Assembly (NCBI RefSeq): GCF_024808665.1
Contig: NZ_JANUBZ010000003.1
Span: forward strand, 248,001-312,000
DNA from: Mucilaginibacter empetricola
Lineage (GTDB): Bacteria > Bacteroidota > Bacteroidia > Sphingobacteriales > Sphingobacteriaceae
Length of the DNA: 64,000 nucleotides
Direction: 5' to 3'
Shown: in pieces, positions 1-9,411 of the stretch
How positions within the stretch are numbered: the first letter of the stretch is position 1
How the letters are laid out: the number at the start of each line of letters is the position of its first letter
Notes under the pieces: model-generated
What the model was told of the DNA's origin: nothing
Databases searched by the model: none
Seen by the model: the letters and a program-made list of their open reading frames with translations, nothing else
Program-made: the position numbers and the translations under genes

Positions 1-932
1 ATCCGGTTTTTTGATTCTTTTTTCTTGTCATCACTTTGCGGTTCGCTTTTCAGGTAATCGCCTAACTCAACTGTTTTTAAATCATCTTTTGTATTAAGAC
101 CGGTGCGTTGTTTTAACTCATCTAAAATTTCATCTTTATATTTAAGGCCGTCAACTAGTTTGTATTTCAATGCATCTTCCGGCAGCCTTATTTTTAATTC
201 GTTAGCATAATTGAATAACGAATCTTTATTGATTTTGCGGCTTTCGCCTATCTGTGTCAAAAAATGGCCATATAAAGAACCTAGATAGGAGGTAACCTGT
301 AAGCGGTTGGCATCGCTCATTTTGGTTAAAAAGTAGGGTTCCACTGCGCTTTTGTAAGTGCCTACCTTTATTATTTGAGCTTCAATTCCTAATTTATCAA
401 GTGCGCCTTTCAAAAAGGTAACTTCCTGATTAAAGCCATGAAATAAAAATATTCCTTTTGGATTGATATAAACCTTATCGGCTACTGAAGCAAGGTAGTA
501 AAAGCCCTGGGTGTATATTTCTGAATAGGCTACGATAAATTTCCCCGATTTTTTGAAGTCGATAAGCGCATTTCTAATTTCTTCGGAAGTTGCTTCGCCC
601 GGAGTAACATCACTTTCGTTTAAAAATATACCTTTGATATTCTCATCAGTTTTGGCTTTTTTAATATTGGCCAGTATATCATTTAATCCAATGCTCTTTT
701 CTCCTTCAATACCCAGGAAGCTTAATGCAGATAATGGATTATTGGGTGTACGTTCGGAAATAGGATAGTTGAATGATATCTGTAGAACAGAATTTGGTTC
801 AACATCGACAGTTTTGTCGCTTGCCCCGGCAAAAAGACCGAAGATGAAAACTATAATGATAATCAATAAGATAACGCTTGTGATAAGGAATCCTACCATA
901 CTGGCCAGGACGAATTTGAAGAATTGTTTCAT
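1..932 (-). CDS. sppA: Signal peptide peptidase SppA, N-terminal part (truncated by window edge)
   Basis: Membrane-anchored serine protease that degrades residual signal peptides in the cytoplasmic membrane. Reading the minus strand from the ATG at 932..930 gives about 310 residues and continues past base 1. A single strong membrane segment occupies roughly residues 8-36, followed by a conserved region with the motif GTYKSAVEP; its lysine, residue 194, corresponds to the general-base Lys of the Ser/Lys dyad in 67-kDa SppA proteins. The catalytic serine lies in the C-terminal half, outside the window. The full family length is about 585 residues, so slightly more than half is seen. It is divergent from folK with 86 bp between the starts. 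Confidence 0.93.
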   Translation of the reverse strand, partial: MKQFFKFVLASMVGFLITSVILLIIIIVFIFGLFAGASDKTVDVEPNSVLQISFNYPISERTPNNPLSALSFLGIEGEKSIGLNDILANIKKAKTDENIKGIFLNESDVTPGEATSEEIRNALIDFKKSGKFIVAYSEIYTQGFYYLASVADKVYINPKGIFLFHGFNQEVTFLKGALDKLGIEAQIIKVGTYKSAVEPYFLTKMSDANRLQVTSYLGSLYGHFLTQIGESRKINKDSLFNYANELKIRLPEDALKYKLVDGLKYKDEILDELKQRTGLNTKDDLKTVELGDYLKSEPQSDDKKKESKNR

Positions 933-958
933 TAAGTGTTTTAAATCTTTTATCTATG

Positions 959-966
959 CAAACTTA
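959..966 (-). promoter_or_regulatory. -7 element of the sppA promoter
   Basis: On the minus strand the bases read TAAGTTTG, matching the Bacteroidota -7 consensus TAnnTTTG, 26 nt upstream of the sppA ATG. No clear -33 TTG is seen at the usual distance, so this is a motif-only call. Confidence 0.4.
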
Positions 967-1018
967 GTAATTCGTTACGTATAATATTAAGAGCTTTGTC
1001 TATAATATTTGTTACAAC

Positions 1019-1498
1019 ATGATTGATGTTTTTTTATTATTGGGAAGTAATCTTGGCGATCGGCAATTGTATCTTAATGAGGCAATTGAGCATATCAGCA
1101 ATAGCATTGCGCCGATAACAAAAATTTCGTCGGTTTATGAAACTGCTTCATGGGGTAAAACAGATTTGCCCGATTATTTGAATCAGGTAATTGTTTTAAA
1201 AACGGATGTGCCCGCATTAGAAGTTCTTACCCAAATATTAAACATTGAAAATATTTTGGGCCGGCGTAGGGAAGAAAAGTGGGGATCAAGAACTATTGAT
1301 ATTGATATCCTATTTTATGGGCAATCTGTTATAAACGAGCCTAATCTTCAGGTACCACACCCTGAATTACATAACAGGCGTTTTACGTTAGAACCGCTTG
1401 CTGAAATAGCACCACAATTTGTACATCCCGTATTGAATAAAAATATTTTACAGATTAAAAACGAACTTAAAGATAGCTTGATCGTAAAAAAGTTATAA
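1019..1498 (+). CDS. folK: 2-amino-4-hydroxy-6-hydroxymethyldihydropteridine pyrophosphokinase (HPPK)
   Basis: Transfers pyrophosphate from ATP to 6-hydroxymethyl-7,8-dihydropterin in folate synthesis (cytoplasm). The 159-residue protein has the family's full length and all its blocks: LLLGSNLGDR near the N-terminus, SSVYETASWG, LNQVIVLKT, the signature GSRTIDIDILFYG near residues 90-102 and PHPELHNRRFTLEPLAEIAP near 110-130. The ATG at 1019 is immediately followed by the conserved N-terminal beta strand, so the start is secure. An Hpt-domain gene follows closely, so the two may be co-transcribed although their functions are unrelated. Confidence 0.96.
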   Translation: MIDVFLLLGSNLGDRQLYLNEAIEHISNSIAPITKISSVYETASWGKTDLPDYLNQVIVLKTDVPALEVLTQILNIENILGRRREEKWGSRTIDIDILFYGQSVINEPNLQVPHPELHNRRFTLEPLAEIAPQFVHPVLNKNILQIKNELKDSLIVKKL

Positions 1499-1521
1499 TT
1501 TTGAAAAATATAAGCCTTTGT

Positions 1522-1899
1522 ATGTCTCACATTTTACCCGATCAGGATCTAGACCTTGCTGTTTTATATGAAATAGCCGATGGAAGCGAAGAATTTATTA
1601 TAGAATCAATTGATATGTTTCTGCAGCATACGCCAGAAATGCTGGAATCTATAGCCGCGGCTATAGACAATAAAGACTGGCCGGTTACTGCATCTGTTTC
1701 GCACAAACTAAAGCCTAATCTTGGTTTTTTTGGAATGCCCATAAGCCAGGCAACCATACAGGAAGTTGAATTGATGGCCAAAGCCGGAGCACCGGATCCT
1801 GAATTATTGAAAACAAAGTTTGATGAAGTTCAAACCAGAGTATCAGCCAACATTATTACGTTAGAAAAAATAAAGGCAGATAAAGAGGCGGGCTTGTAA
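1522..1899 (+). CDS. Orphan Hpt (histidine phosphotransfer) domain protein
   Basis: A small stand-alone phosphotransfer protein of 125 residues. It is all helical in character and contains HKLKPNLGFFGM, matching the Hpt signature HxxK(x)GxxxxxG in which the histidine is phosphorylated; an upstream helix has the typical acidic FIIESIDMFLQHTPEML pattern. No kinase or response regulator is adjacent. I prefer the ATG at 1522; an in-frame TTG at 1501 would add seven residues and would leave only 2 bp after folK. Its partner may be a hybrid kinase elsewhere, such as the one at 23923-27204, whose protein ends in a receiver domain; that link is inference only. Confidence 0.82.
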   Translation: MSHILPDQDLDLAVLYEIADGSEEFIIESIDMFLQHTPEMLESIAAAIDNKDWPVTASVSHKLKPNLGFFGMPISQATIQEVELMAKAGAPDPELLKTKFDEVQTRVSANIITLEKIKADKEAGL

Positions 1900-1910
1900 C
1901 GAATTACAAT

Positions 1911-1949
1911 GATTGGAGATTGGTATAAAGTATATACTAATCTCTAATC
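1911..1949. terminator. Hairpin in the convergent gap between the Hpt gene and purS
   Basis: 17-nt arms at 1911-1927 and 1933-1949 pair with two G-U wobbles and a 5-nt loop. The arms are built from reiterated GATTGGAGATTGG-like words and there is no T tract of terminator quality. It could end transcription from both sides or be one of the palindromic intergenic repeats seen elsewhere in the window. Confidence 0.5.
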
Positions 1950-1966
1950 ACCAATTCAGTTAATCA

Positions 1967-2221
1967 CTATACTTCGTGCAACTCGAAAGAGTAGCTTTCC
2001 ATTATAAGGTTAGCTAATAAGTTTTTGCAGGCTAATTCTACTTTGTTGTTAGCAGTTTCTACGCTATCGGCTTCAATTTCCAGTGATATGTGTTTGCCGA
2101 TACGTACATTGTGTATTTCTGCAAGCCCCAGATTTTTCATGCTACCTGTTACAGCTTTTCCCTGAGGGTCAAGGATTTCTTTTTTGGGCATTACGTCTAT
2201 TTCGGCCTGGAACTTTTTCAT
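1967..2221 (-). CDS. purS: Phosphoribosylformylglycinamidine synthase subunit PurS
   Basis: Small structural subunit of the PurSQL FGAM synthase of purine synthesis, which bridges the PurQ glutaminase and the PurL synthetase. The 84-residue protein has the family hallmarks: an N-terminal strand followed by LDPQGKAVTGSMKNLG, then IHNVRIGKHISLEIEAD and a C-terminal segment MESYSFELHEV. Its length is typical. It starts 11 bp after the pssA stop, which indicates a shared transcript; purQ and purL are not in the window. Confidence 0.93.
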   Translation of the reverse strand: MKKFQAEIDVMPKKEILDPQGKAVTGSMKNLGLAEIHNVRIGKHISLEIEADSVETANNKVELACKNLLANLIMESYSFELHEV

Positions 2222-2232
2222 TAAGATAATTT

Positions 2233-3000
2233 TTAAAGGTGCTTATCAGGGCTGGTCTTTACGTCTTTTGACGAGCCACCCATAACACTCACATGTGTAA
2301 ATTTGAACTGAATTATTGATAGGGTAACATATATAAATATGACTACCGGAACCGCTGCAAATTTAAAAAATAGAATGAGTATTGCCGAGAATAGCAGTAA
2401 TAAATAGCGAAAAATATTTTCGTTGAAGTCCTTATTCTTGAATTTTAGTGACATCATCGGCACCTCTGCTACCAATAAAGAACACATAATTACTATGAAT
2501 ACTGATAAAACATAGGGGTTTAACAGATATGGAGTATAATACCTGTTATGGTGATCGATAATAAGCGGGAACGATGCAATCAAAATAGCATTTGCCGGTG
2601 TAGGCAAACCAATAAAGTTTTCGGACTGACGGGTATCTACATTAAACTTGGCCAGTCTTAATGCCGAAAATACAGGAATTAAAAACGCTATAAAATTTAA
2701 ATAGGTGCTTACATTATCTATCTGATGTGCCTGCAAGAGCAATTGATACATAATTACAGCCGGCAAAACGCCAAAACTAACCATATCTGCCAGCGAATCA
2801 AGGTCTTTACCTATTCCTGAGAATGATTTGAGTACACGCGAGGCAAGGCCATCAAAAAAGTCAAAAATGGCAGATAGGAATATCGCATAAGCTGCTGCTA
2901 TCAGGTTTCCCTGAAAAGCAAAAACAATACCTATACAACCACTGAAAAGGTTGGCACAGGTAATAGCATTCGGCAAATGTTTTTTGAGACGATTCTTCAT
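2233..3000 (-). CDS. pssA: CDP-diacylglycerol--serine O-phosphatidyltransferase
   Basis: Integral membrane enzyme that makes phosphatidylserine, the precursor of phosphatidylethanolamine. The 255-residue protein has multiple hydrophobic segments and the CDP-alcohol phosphatidyltransferase motif with the required acidic residues and spacing: DGLASR, then a glycine, then D-L-D-S-L-A-D. The Ala before the Arg of the usual DGxxAR is Ser here. The C-terminal stretch after the last membrane segment is short and polar. It is followed by purS, 11 bp away. Confidence 0.92.
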   Translation of the reverse strand: MKNRLKKHLPNAITCANLFSGCIGIVFAFQGNLIAAAYAIFLSAIFDFFDGLASRVLKSFSGIGKDLDSLADMVSFGVLPAVIMYQLLLQAHQIDNVSTYLNFIAFLIPVFSALRLAKFNVDTRQSENFIGLPTPANAILIASFPLIIDHHNRYYTPYLLNPYVLSVFIVIMCSLLVAEVPMMSLKFKNKDFNENIFRYLLLLFSAILILFFKFAAVPVVIFIYVTLSIIQFKFTHVSVMGGSSKDVKTSPDKHL

Positions 3001-3092
3001 TCCGCTATGAAGGTATCAAGATTAAATTAAGTATTTATGAAGTTTTGCATTAACTTTTATATTAACGATATAACTTCATAAATACTAAATTA

Positions 3093-4718
3093 TTACGAAT
3101 TCATTGATATCAAAAACTCTTCGTTGGTTTTGGTTCCTTTTATCTGACTTTGTAAAAACTCCATCGACTCCTGTGAGTTCATATCAGCCAGGTGGTTACG
3201 CAAAATCCAGATCCGTTGCAAGGTCTCCCTATCAAGCAACAAGTCATCACGACGGGTACTTGAAGCAGTGATATCAATAGCAGGGAATATGCGTTTGTTA
3301 GATAATTTACGATCAAGCTGTAACTCCATGTTACCGGTACCTTTAAACTCTTCAAAAATAACTTCGTCCATTTTTGAACCGGTTTCTGTAAGCGCGGTCG
3401 CAATTATGGTTAATGAACCGCCATCTTCAATGTTACGTGCCGCACCAAAGAAACGTTTTGGTTTGTGTAAGGCATTGGCATCAACACCACCAGATAATAT
3501 TTTGCCTGACGCCGGAGCAACGGTGTTATAGGCACGTGCCAGACGGGTTATCGAATCTAAAAGAATAACAACGTCATGACCACACTCAACCATACGTTTT
3601 GCTTTTTCCAGAACAATATTGGCAATCTTTACGTGACGCTCAGCCGGTTCATCAAAGGTTGATGAAACCACCTCCGCACGTACGCTGCGGGCCATGTCTG
3701 TTACCTCTTCCGGACGTTCGTCAATCAGTAAAATGATAAGGTAAACTTCCGGATGATTTTTGGCGATAGCATTAGCTACATCCTTTAAAAGCATGGTTTT
3801 ACCTGTTTTAGGCTGTGCCACAATTAAACCACGCTGTCCTTTCCCGATAGGCGAAAATAAGTCCATGATACGGGTTGAATAGTTGCCAGCATCAGTAAAC
3901 AAACTTAATTTTTCGGATGGGAATAGAGGAGTTAAGTGATCAAACGGAACGCGATCACGCACTTCGGCAGGTATACGGCCATTGATGGCTTCTACACGCA
4001 CTAATGGGAAATATTTTTCACCCTCTTTTGGTGGCCTGATGCTTCCGCGAACGGTATCGCCTGTTTTAAGACCAAAAAGTTTGATCTGTGACTGTGATAC
4101 ATAAATATCATCAGGAGATGTCAAGTAGTTATAATCAGATGAGCGCAAGAAACCATACCCATCAGGCATAATTTCCAAAACACCCTCGTTCACTATTACA
4201 TTATCAAAATCAAGATTTATTGCAGGTTCCTGGCTTTTTTGCTGACTACCCTGGTTAACTCTGCGTTCGAACTTTTGCGGGCGCGCTTCTACAGCCTGCT
4301 CCTCGTTTTTAGGGCTATTTTCTCTTGCTTGTACAATCGAGTCATCTCCCTCTGTTTCTGCTACTACAGCAACTTCACCTTCTTCATCATCGTTGGCAGG
4401 TTCATCATCAGGAATATCAAATAAATTGGTATCGTCTAAAGGAACTTCTACACGTGGTTTGGTAGTACTTTTTATGGTGCGGGCTCTTTTTCGGATTTTG
4501 TCAGCCGGCTCGGCTTCTGTTTTTTCAGTAACAGCAGTGTAATTGCTGTTAACTGTTTGTTGTTGCGTTCTTGCAGCTTCAATCAACTGCTCCTGCTCAA
4601 CAATGCGGGTAATTAATTGAGCCTTTCTAAGCTCGTCAGATTCAGCAATACCTAAATTTCTGGCAATGTCGCGCAACTCTGAAACGAGTTTGTCGTTCAA
4701 TTCGTTTGTATTAAACAT
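3093..4718 (-). CDS. rho: Transcription termination factor Rho with acidic N-terminal insertion
   Basis: Hexameric RNA-dependent ATPase that ends transcription. At 541 residues it is longer than the roughly 420 of E. coli Rho. Order: a Rho_N SAP-like helix bundle (about residues 1-45), a low-complexity acidic and charged insert (about 50-165), a cold-shock-like primary RNA-binding domain containing [15 protein letters not shown], and a C-terminal ATPase core with the P-loop [10 protein letters not shown], the Walker [13 protein letters not shown], the Q-loop and R-loop regions [20 protein letters not shown]. The N-terminal insert is usual in Bacteroidota Rho. A 404-bp non-coding region lies upstream. 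Confidence 0.96.
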   Translation of the reverse strand: MFNTNELNDKLVSELRDIARNLGIAESDELRKAQLITRIVEQEQLIEAARTQQQTVNSNYTAVTEKTEAEPADKIRKRARTIKSTTKPRVEVPLDDTNLFDIPDDEPANDDEEGEVAVVAETEGDDSIVQARENSPKNEEQAVEARPQKFERRVNQGSQQKSQEPAINLDFDNVIVNEGVLEIMPDGYGFLRSSDYNYLTSPDDIYVSQSQIKLFGLKTGDTVRGSIRPPKEGEKYFPLVRVEAINGRIPAEVRDRVPFDHLTPLFPSEKLSLFTDAGNYSTRIMDLFSPIGKGQRGLIVAQPKTGKTMLLKDVANAIAKNHPEVYLIILLIDERPEEVTDMARSVRAEVVSSTFDEPAERHVKIANIVLEKAKRMVECGHDVVILLDSITRLARAYNTVAPASGKILSGGVDANALHKPKRFFGAARNIEDGGSLTIIATALTETGSKMDEVIFEEFKGTGNMELQLDRKLSNKRIFPAIDITASSTRRDDLLLDRETLQRIWILRNHLADMNSQESMEFLQSQIKGTKTNEEFLISMNS

Positions 4719-5122
4719 GTTATGAATTAATATTTCAAAAGGATTTTAAATTGAATATTTTTTGTGATTTTTTTATTTTTCAACGGTGCTATGAGACTAT
4801 ATCGTCAGTAAAGCTGTTTGCACAATGGCACTGAATTTATTTAGTAAGCAAATCCAATTTATAACGTAAACATGGAGATGTTTTGTATGAAAGAAATTTG
4901 TTTTGCAACTTGTTTATGCAACCTGTAAACCCACGCAAATAATTAATAAAATAACCTGGAGTTTTTAAATTGTTTCTTTGGTGCAAGAAAAATTCAATGG
5001 AAAACATTGCAATTTTAATCAATTAATTTATAAATACAAATTATTTAAAAAAATAACCTTTGGGGAGACAACGGTTAAGTTTATTTTTAGTTTTTTTGTA
5101 TCGTTAAATAAAATCTCTTTTC
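4719..5122. other. 404-bp intergenic region between rho and pyrF
   Basis: Very AT-rich divergent gap carrying both promoters. I find no convincing ORF, tRNA, riboswitch core or TAnnTTTG/TTG pair in either direction. Short ORFs on each strand here have no recognisable features. The length leaves room for a long rho leader, which would suit autogenous attenuation of rho, known in E. coli; nothing in the sequence proves this. Confidence 0.4.
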
Positions 5123-5956
5123 ATGATTTCCCGCCAGCAACTTATAACTCAAATAAAACAAAAAAAATCATTCTTATGTGTAGGCCTGGATCCGGATATT
5201 GAAAAAATACCTTCGTTTTTAAAAGAATACCCCGATCCGGTATTTGAATTTAATAAACAGATAATTGATGCCACGCGTGATTTATGCGTAAGCTACAAAC
5301 CCAACGCAGCATTCTACGAAAGCAGAGGGATTAAAGGCTGGCAAAGTTTAATTGATACCTGGAAACACCTGCCCAAAGAATGTTTAAATATAATAGATGC
5401 CAAGCGGGGGGATATAGGTAACACATCTGATATGTATGCCAGGGCTTTTTTTGACGAAAGTGCAGCCGGGATGAGTTTTGATGCCATAACCGTTTCTCCT
5501 TATATGGGTAGCGATACAGTTACGTCTTATCTTTCATATCCGGGCAAATGGGTGGTTCTACTCGCTTTAACCTCATCTACAGGGAGTAAAGATTTTCAGT
5601 ATCTCACTACCGAAAACGGACCGCTATATGAAACAGTAATTAAAAAAGCGAACACCTGGGCAGATGATGATCGGATGATGTTTGTTGTAGGCGCTACCAA
5701 AAGCACCGAATTCGTCAATATCAGAAAAATTGCTCCCAATAACTTTTTGCTTGTTCCCGGCGTAGGAGCACAGGGAGGTAGCCTGAAGGATGTTTGTCAG
5801 TACGGAATGACAAAGGAGTGCGGATTACTGGTAAATGCCTCCAGATCTATTAATTATGCCTCTAATGGTCGTGACTTTGCCGATGCCGCAAGGGCAGAAG
5901 CATTAAAGATTCAACAGGAAATGCAATTAGAGTTGGAAAAAGCAGGAATTATTTAA
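5123..5956 (+). CDS. pyrF: Orotidine 5'-phosphate decarboxylase
   Basis: Last step of UMP synthesis: decarboxylation of OMP. The 277-residue length and the sequence fit the longer type-2 bacterial OMP decarboxylases. Visible motifs are LCVGLDPD near residue 18, SYKPNAAFYE, the catalytic block IDAKRGDIGNT with its Asp-Lys-Asp array, VSPYMGSD, and the phosphate-binding loop LLVPGVGAQGG. The ATG at 5123 precedes the conserved helix directly. A strong hairpin terminator follows 6 bp after the stop. Confidence 0.95.
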   Translation: MISRQQLITQIKQKKSFLCVGLDPDIEKIPSFLKEYPDPVFEFNKQIIDATRDLCVSYKPNAAFYESRGIKGWQSLIDTWKHLPKECLNIIDAKRGDIGNTSDMYARAFFDESAAGMSFDAITVSPYMGSDTVTSYLSYPGKWVVLLALTSSTGSKDFQYLTTENGPLYETVIKKANTWADDDRMMFVVGATKSTEFVNIRKIAPNNFLLVPGVGAQGGSLKDVCQYGMTKECGLLVNASRSINYASNGRDFADAARAEALKIQQEMQLELEKAGII

Positions 5957-5962
5957 GAAATT

Positions 5963-5998
5963 AAACTTACGAAGTTTTTAAAACTTCGTAAGTTTTTT
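5963..5998. terminator. Bidirectional intrinsic terminator between pyrF and the exonuclease gene
   Basis: 16-nt arms at 5963-5978 and 5980-5995 form a nearly loopless palindrome with a TTTTTT run on the plus side and A/T-rich flank on the minus side. It sits in a convergent gap and suits termination from both directions. Confidence 0.8.
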
Positions 5999-6024
5999 CT
6001 TGGAGCATGTTTTTCTTAGCGAAC

Positions 6025-7389
6025 TCATCCAAACACCACCTTGCGCTCCGGAAATTTACTGGCATAGCCCGCAACTATCGTTCTTATATAATCATTTCCG
6101 GGATAGGGGGTAAGATGATTTTTGAGCTGCGTTAAATTATCTACATTAAAATAATGGGAGATATAGCCCATTCCATAAAATCTTCCTTTTTCAATTAATA
6201 AACAACTGTGCTCGTCATCGGTGCGGCCGGCATCTCTTATAGCAAACGTTGGGAATCCTTCGTTTAATTCATTTATGGCAAGCTCTACTTTTTGATTATA
6301 CTCTTCGGGGGATTGACACCCGCTACACGCGCAGGTTTCGCCATTTTTACTTGCACAGGGGCCATTATTATTTTGAATAAAACAAAATTTTGGACAAAGA
6401 TCAAAGTTTTCAATCAGCTTTAGCAGCAGTGAACGCCCCTCAAATAAAGTATTGCAACTGTAAATGGCGCCGGTCATTTTGCGATGTTTATCAACGGCCA
6501 GGCGCATGTACCCGCGTTGGTCTTCAAATGCATATAAACTATAAGCCTGCTCAAACCGTTTTAGCGAGCGGTTGTATTTTGGCCATAAGCGCTTTATTTC
6601 AACAGCCTCCAGTATCAGGGCTATCAGTTCAGTTCCGCAAAGCTGGTGGCTTATATGATGAATGTTTCTTAAAAACTCCTGTCGTTGCGGACCTGGATTA
6701 TTTCCTGCGAAGTGGCTGCATACCCGTTTCTTTAAGTTTTTTGCTTTGCCTACATAAATCACTTTCCCTTTGTCATCATGAAAATAGTATACTCCTGGAG
6801 ATGATGGCAAAACCTCTACATCCTTTTTAGGTAAATTGGCCGGCAACACTTGCTCTTTTGAATTTATTTTTAAAGCTTGAGCGATGTGATTTTGGGTGTC
6901 ACTTTTTAGCAACAATGAAAATAGTGTCGAGGTAGCTTCCGCATCACCAGCGGCGCGGTGGCGGCTTTCATTTTCAATACCTAAATGCCTGCAAAGTTTA
7001 CCAAGCCCATAGGAGGGTAGTCCCGGTATAATTTTTCGTCCCAGTCTTACGGTGCATAGCTTTTTGGTTTGCAATTCGTAGCCAGCTGCCGATAAATGAT
7101 GGCGGACAAAGGAGTAATCGAAATTTACATTATGGGCAACAAATATCTTGTTGTTGAGCAGGTGGTAAATATCATGCGCCACATCTTCAAACGGCGGTGC
7201 TTTTTCTACCATTTCATTGGTAATGCCCGTTAAAGCACTTATGTATATCGGGATATCTCTTTCGGGGTTGATCAGGGTTGAATAACGCTCCGTTACCTTT
7301 TTACCATTATGTATGCAAATAGCTATTTCGGTAATGCCGTTGGCGCTGGCATGCCCTCCCGTGGTCTCAATATCAACAATTGCATACAT
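6025..7389 (-). CDS. DEDDh 3'-5' exonuclease fused to a GIY-YIG nuclease domain
   Basis: A two-nuclease protein of 454 residues. Residues 1-165 are a DnaQ/PolC-epsilon-like exonuclease: DIETTG (Asp6, Glu8), HNVNFDYSF and HRAAGDAEAT supply the DEDDh residues. Residues about 190-275 are a GIY-YIG (UvrC N-terminal/Cho-like) domain beginning PGVYYFHDDKGKVIYVGKAK. The remaining 180 residues include a cysteine cluster CASKNGETCACSGC, which resembles the Cys region of Cho-type proteins. This arrangement is known in bacterial genomes as a DNA polymerase III epsilon-like/UvrC-like fusion and probably acts in DNA repair. It stands alone with its own promoter region. Confidence 0.88.
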   Translation of the reverse strand: MYAIVDIETTGGHASANGITEIAICIHNGKKVTERYSTLINPERDIPIYISALTGITNEMVEKAPPFEDVAHDIYHLLNNKIFVAHNVNFDYSFVRHHLSAAGYELQTKKLCTVRLGRKIIPGLPSYGLGKLCRHLGIENESRHRAAGDAEATSTLFSLLLKSDTQNHIAQALKINSKEQVLPANLPKKDVEVLPSSPGVYYFHDDKGKVIYVGKAKNLKKRVCSHFAGNNPGPQRQEFLRNIHHISHQLCGTELIALILEAVEIKRLWPKYNRSLKRFEQAYSLYAFEDQRGYMRLAVDKHRKMTGAIYSCNTLFEGRSLLLKLIENFDLCPKFCFIQNNNGPCASKNGETCACSGCQSPEEYNQKVELAINELNEGFPTFAIRDAGRTDDEHSCLLIEKGRFYGMGYISHYFNVDNLTQLKNHLTPYPGNDYIRTIVAGYASKFPERKVVFG

Positions 7390-7487
7390 CGACGTAAATG
7401 TAATAAGTTTTTGCTAATATTATTAGTTTTATTTAAAGAAAGCCCGAAAGAATTTAAGTAATAAAGTTACGGAGAATAATTTCCACA

Positions 7488-7519
7488 AAAAAGCCCGGCA
7501 GATCAATTCTGCCGGGCTT
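7488..7519 (-). terminator. Intrinsic terminator of yidC
   Basis: 12-nt GC-rich arms at 7491-7502 and 7508-7519 (AAGCCCGGCAGA and its complement) with a 5-nt loop; on the minus strand the stem is followed by TTTTTT. It lies 24 bp after the yidC stop. Confidence 0.9.
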
Positions 7520-7542
7520 GCATATTTTGCTGTATCTTTTAA

Positions 7543-9390
7543 TTATTTCTTTTTAGGCGTGTTTGGTGCGGCAGGTAATTGCTGCTTTTGACGCATCATT
7601 TCTTCCATACGTGCCTGGAAACCACCGGTTTTTTTCTTTTCATCAGGTTTCTTTTTGTTTTCCTGAATCTGGGCATGGATCTTTTTATCATCAACCATTA
7701 AACGGATAATGTATTGCTGCAAGAAAGTCATCATGTTAGCCAGGAAGTAGTAGTAGTTCAAGCCTGCCGGGTAACCATTCAATGCGCCCAGGAATATAAT
7801 AGGCGTAATGTAACCGATATACTTCATTTGCCCTGTAGCACCCGAAATCTGATTATTGAAATAGGTGTAAATCAGCGTTGAAATAGTCATCAGTACACAC
7901 ATTAAACTTAAGTGGTTACCAATAAAAGGAATGCTTGGGAAGGTGATGATTGCATCGTAAGTTGATAAATCATGCATCCATAAAAAGCTTTGTCCGCGCA
8001 GCTCAAACAAACTTGGGAAGAAACGGAAGAATGCAATTACAATGGGCATCTGTATTAACAAAGGCAAACATCCACCTAAAGGATTAACACCAGCTTTTTT
8101 GTACAGCTTTAAATATTCCTGCTGTAAAAGCGTTGGATTATCTTCACCTACTTTAGTCTTAATTTCATCCATCTCCGGCTTCAGCACGCGCATTTTAGCC
8201 ATTGAAAGGTATGATTTGTAAGTAAGCGGCGATAAAACCAACTTAAGGATAATGGTTAACGCTAAAATGATTAAGCCATAGTTCCAGTTAAATTTTTTGA
8301 GGATATTAAATACCGGTAATACCGCAAAGCGATTAATATACTTTAACGGTCCCCAGCCTAGGTCAACTTGTTTTTCAAGCGCATAGCCCTGATCTTTTAA
8401 AGTGGAGTAACGATTCGGGCCAAAATAAAACAGTAAAGGGAATGTACCTGCGGTGCTGCGTGATAATACCAGGTTGGCACTCATTTGCTTGCTATCGGTA
8501 GTGTCGGTAACATCCATGCTTTCTGCCAGGCTGGATTTATCGAAACCTTTATCGGCTATAATAACACTGGAGAAAAAGTGTGCCTTGAATGATATCCATT
8601 GCAGCTTTTTGTCGGTGATTTCTTTCTGATCATCCTTGCTTTGGCTCAGGTAGTCATTTTCGCCATCGGTATTATTGTATGAAACATAAGAATAACGACG
8701 TTCCTGCTCCATATCTTTTTCCTGCTTGCGTACGCTTGCTGCCCAGTTGATATTGATGGAGCTGGTATTGGCAATTACCTGATCAAGGCCGGTTGGCTTA
8801 ATAGTTAAACCAAGTTTGTAGCCAGTGCCTTTTAACGAATAGATGTAGTCGATATACTGAGTAGCGCTATAACTCAAACGCATAGTAATGGTGCTCGAAT
8901 CGGCGCCGGTTACAGTAAGCGAGGTAGCACTTGGCGTAAAGTACAGCTTATTAGTGTTGATGCTGTTATTACCGGCAGTAAAGTTCAATCCAAACTGATT
9001 CTTGTCGCCATCAAAAAGGACAAGTGGCTTTTTGTCGAATGTTTTGTAATCCTTTAGCTCAACAGAATAGACCCTACCGCCGTGTGTGGTAAGTTTTACA
9101 ATGATGTCTTTATTTTCGAGTGTTACCAGTTGATTAGTACCAACTGTTGCTGCACCAAAAGGTGTTTTTAAAACTGCCGAATCCACTTGTTTGGTGGCTG
9201 TAGCTTTTGTTGAATCTGTAAATTTTACAGTAGCTGCGGTTGATTTTGGCAGCTGACCTCTTTTTACCGAATCGGCGTGTGCTTTAAGTCTTTCTTTTTT
9301 TAAGTCAGCATCTGACGGTTTCATGAAATAAATGGAGACACCCATTATAATCATGATCAGGAATAATCCTGTGAACGTATTTTTATCCAT
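7543..9390 (-). CDS. yidC: Membrane protein insertase YidC
   Basis: Inserts proteins into the cytoplasmic membrane, with or without SecYEG. The 615-residue protein has an N-terminal transmembrane anchor (about residues 6-25), a large periplasmic beta-rich domain to about residue 365, and the conserved five-helix core beginning YGLIILALTIILKLVLSPLT, with the cytoplasmic loop SYLSMAKMRVLKPEMDEIK and the later segment NPLGGCLPLLIQMPIVIAFF. The tail is Lys/Gln-rich, as in ribosome-binding YidC tails. It begins 21 bp after pyrG, so the two are probably one transcript. Confidence 0.95.
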   Translation of the reverse strand: MDKNTFTGLFLIMIIMGVSIYFMKPSDADLKKERLKAHADSVKRGQLPKSTAATVKFTDSTKATATKQVDSAVLKTPFGAATVGTNQLVTLENKDIIVKLTTHGGRVYSVELKDYKTFDKKPLVLFDGDKNQFGLNFTAGNNSINTNKLYFTPSATSLTVTGADSSTITMRLSYSATQYIDYIYSLKGTGYKLGLTIKPTGLDQVIANTSSININWAASVRKQEKDMEQERRYSYVSYNNTDGENDYLSQSKDDQKEITDKKLQWISFKAHFFSSVIIADKGFDKSSLAESMDVTDTTDSKQMSANLVLSRSTAGTFPLLFYFGPNRYSTLKDQGYALEKQVDLGWGPLKYINRFAVLPVFNILKKFNWNYGLIILALTIILKLVLSPLTYKSYLSMAKMRVLKPEMDEIKTKVGEDNPTLLQQEYLKLYKKAGVNPLGGCLPLLIQMPIVIAFFRFFPSLFELRGQSFLWMHDLSTYDAIITFPSIPFIGNHLSLMCVLMTISTLIYTYFNNQISGATGQMKYIGYITPIIFLGALNGYPAGLNYYYFLANMMTFLQQYIIRLMVDDKKIHAQIQENKKKPDEKKKTGGFQARMEEMMRQKQQLPAAPNTPKKK

Positions 9391-9411
9391 TTCTGTGTGT
9401 AGTACAATTAC

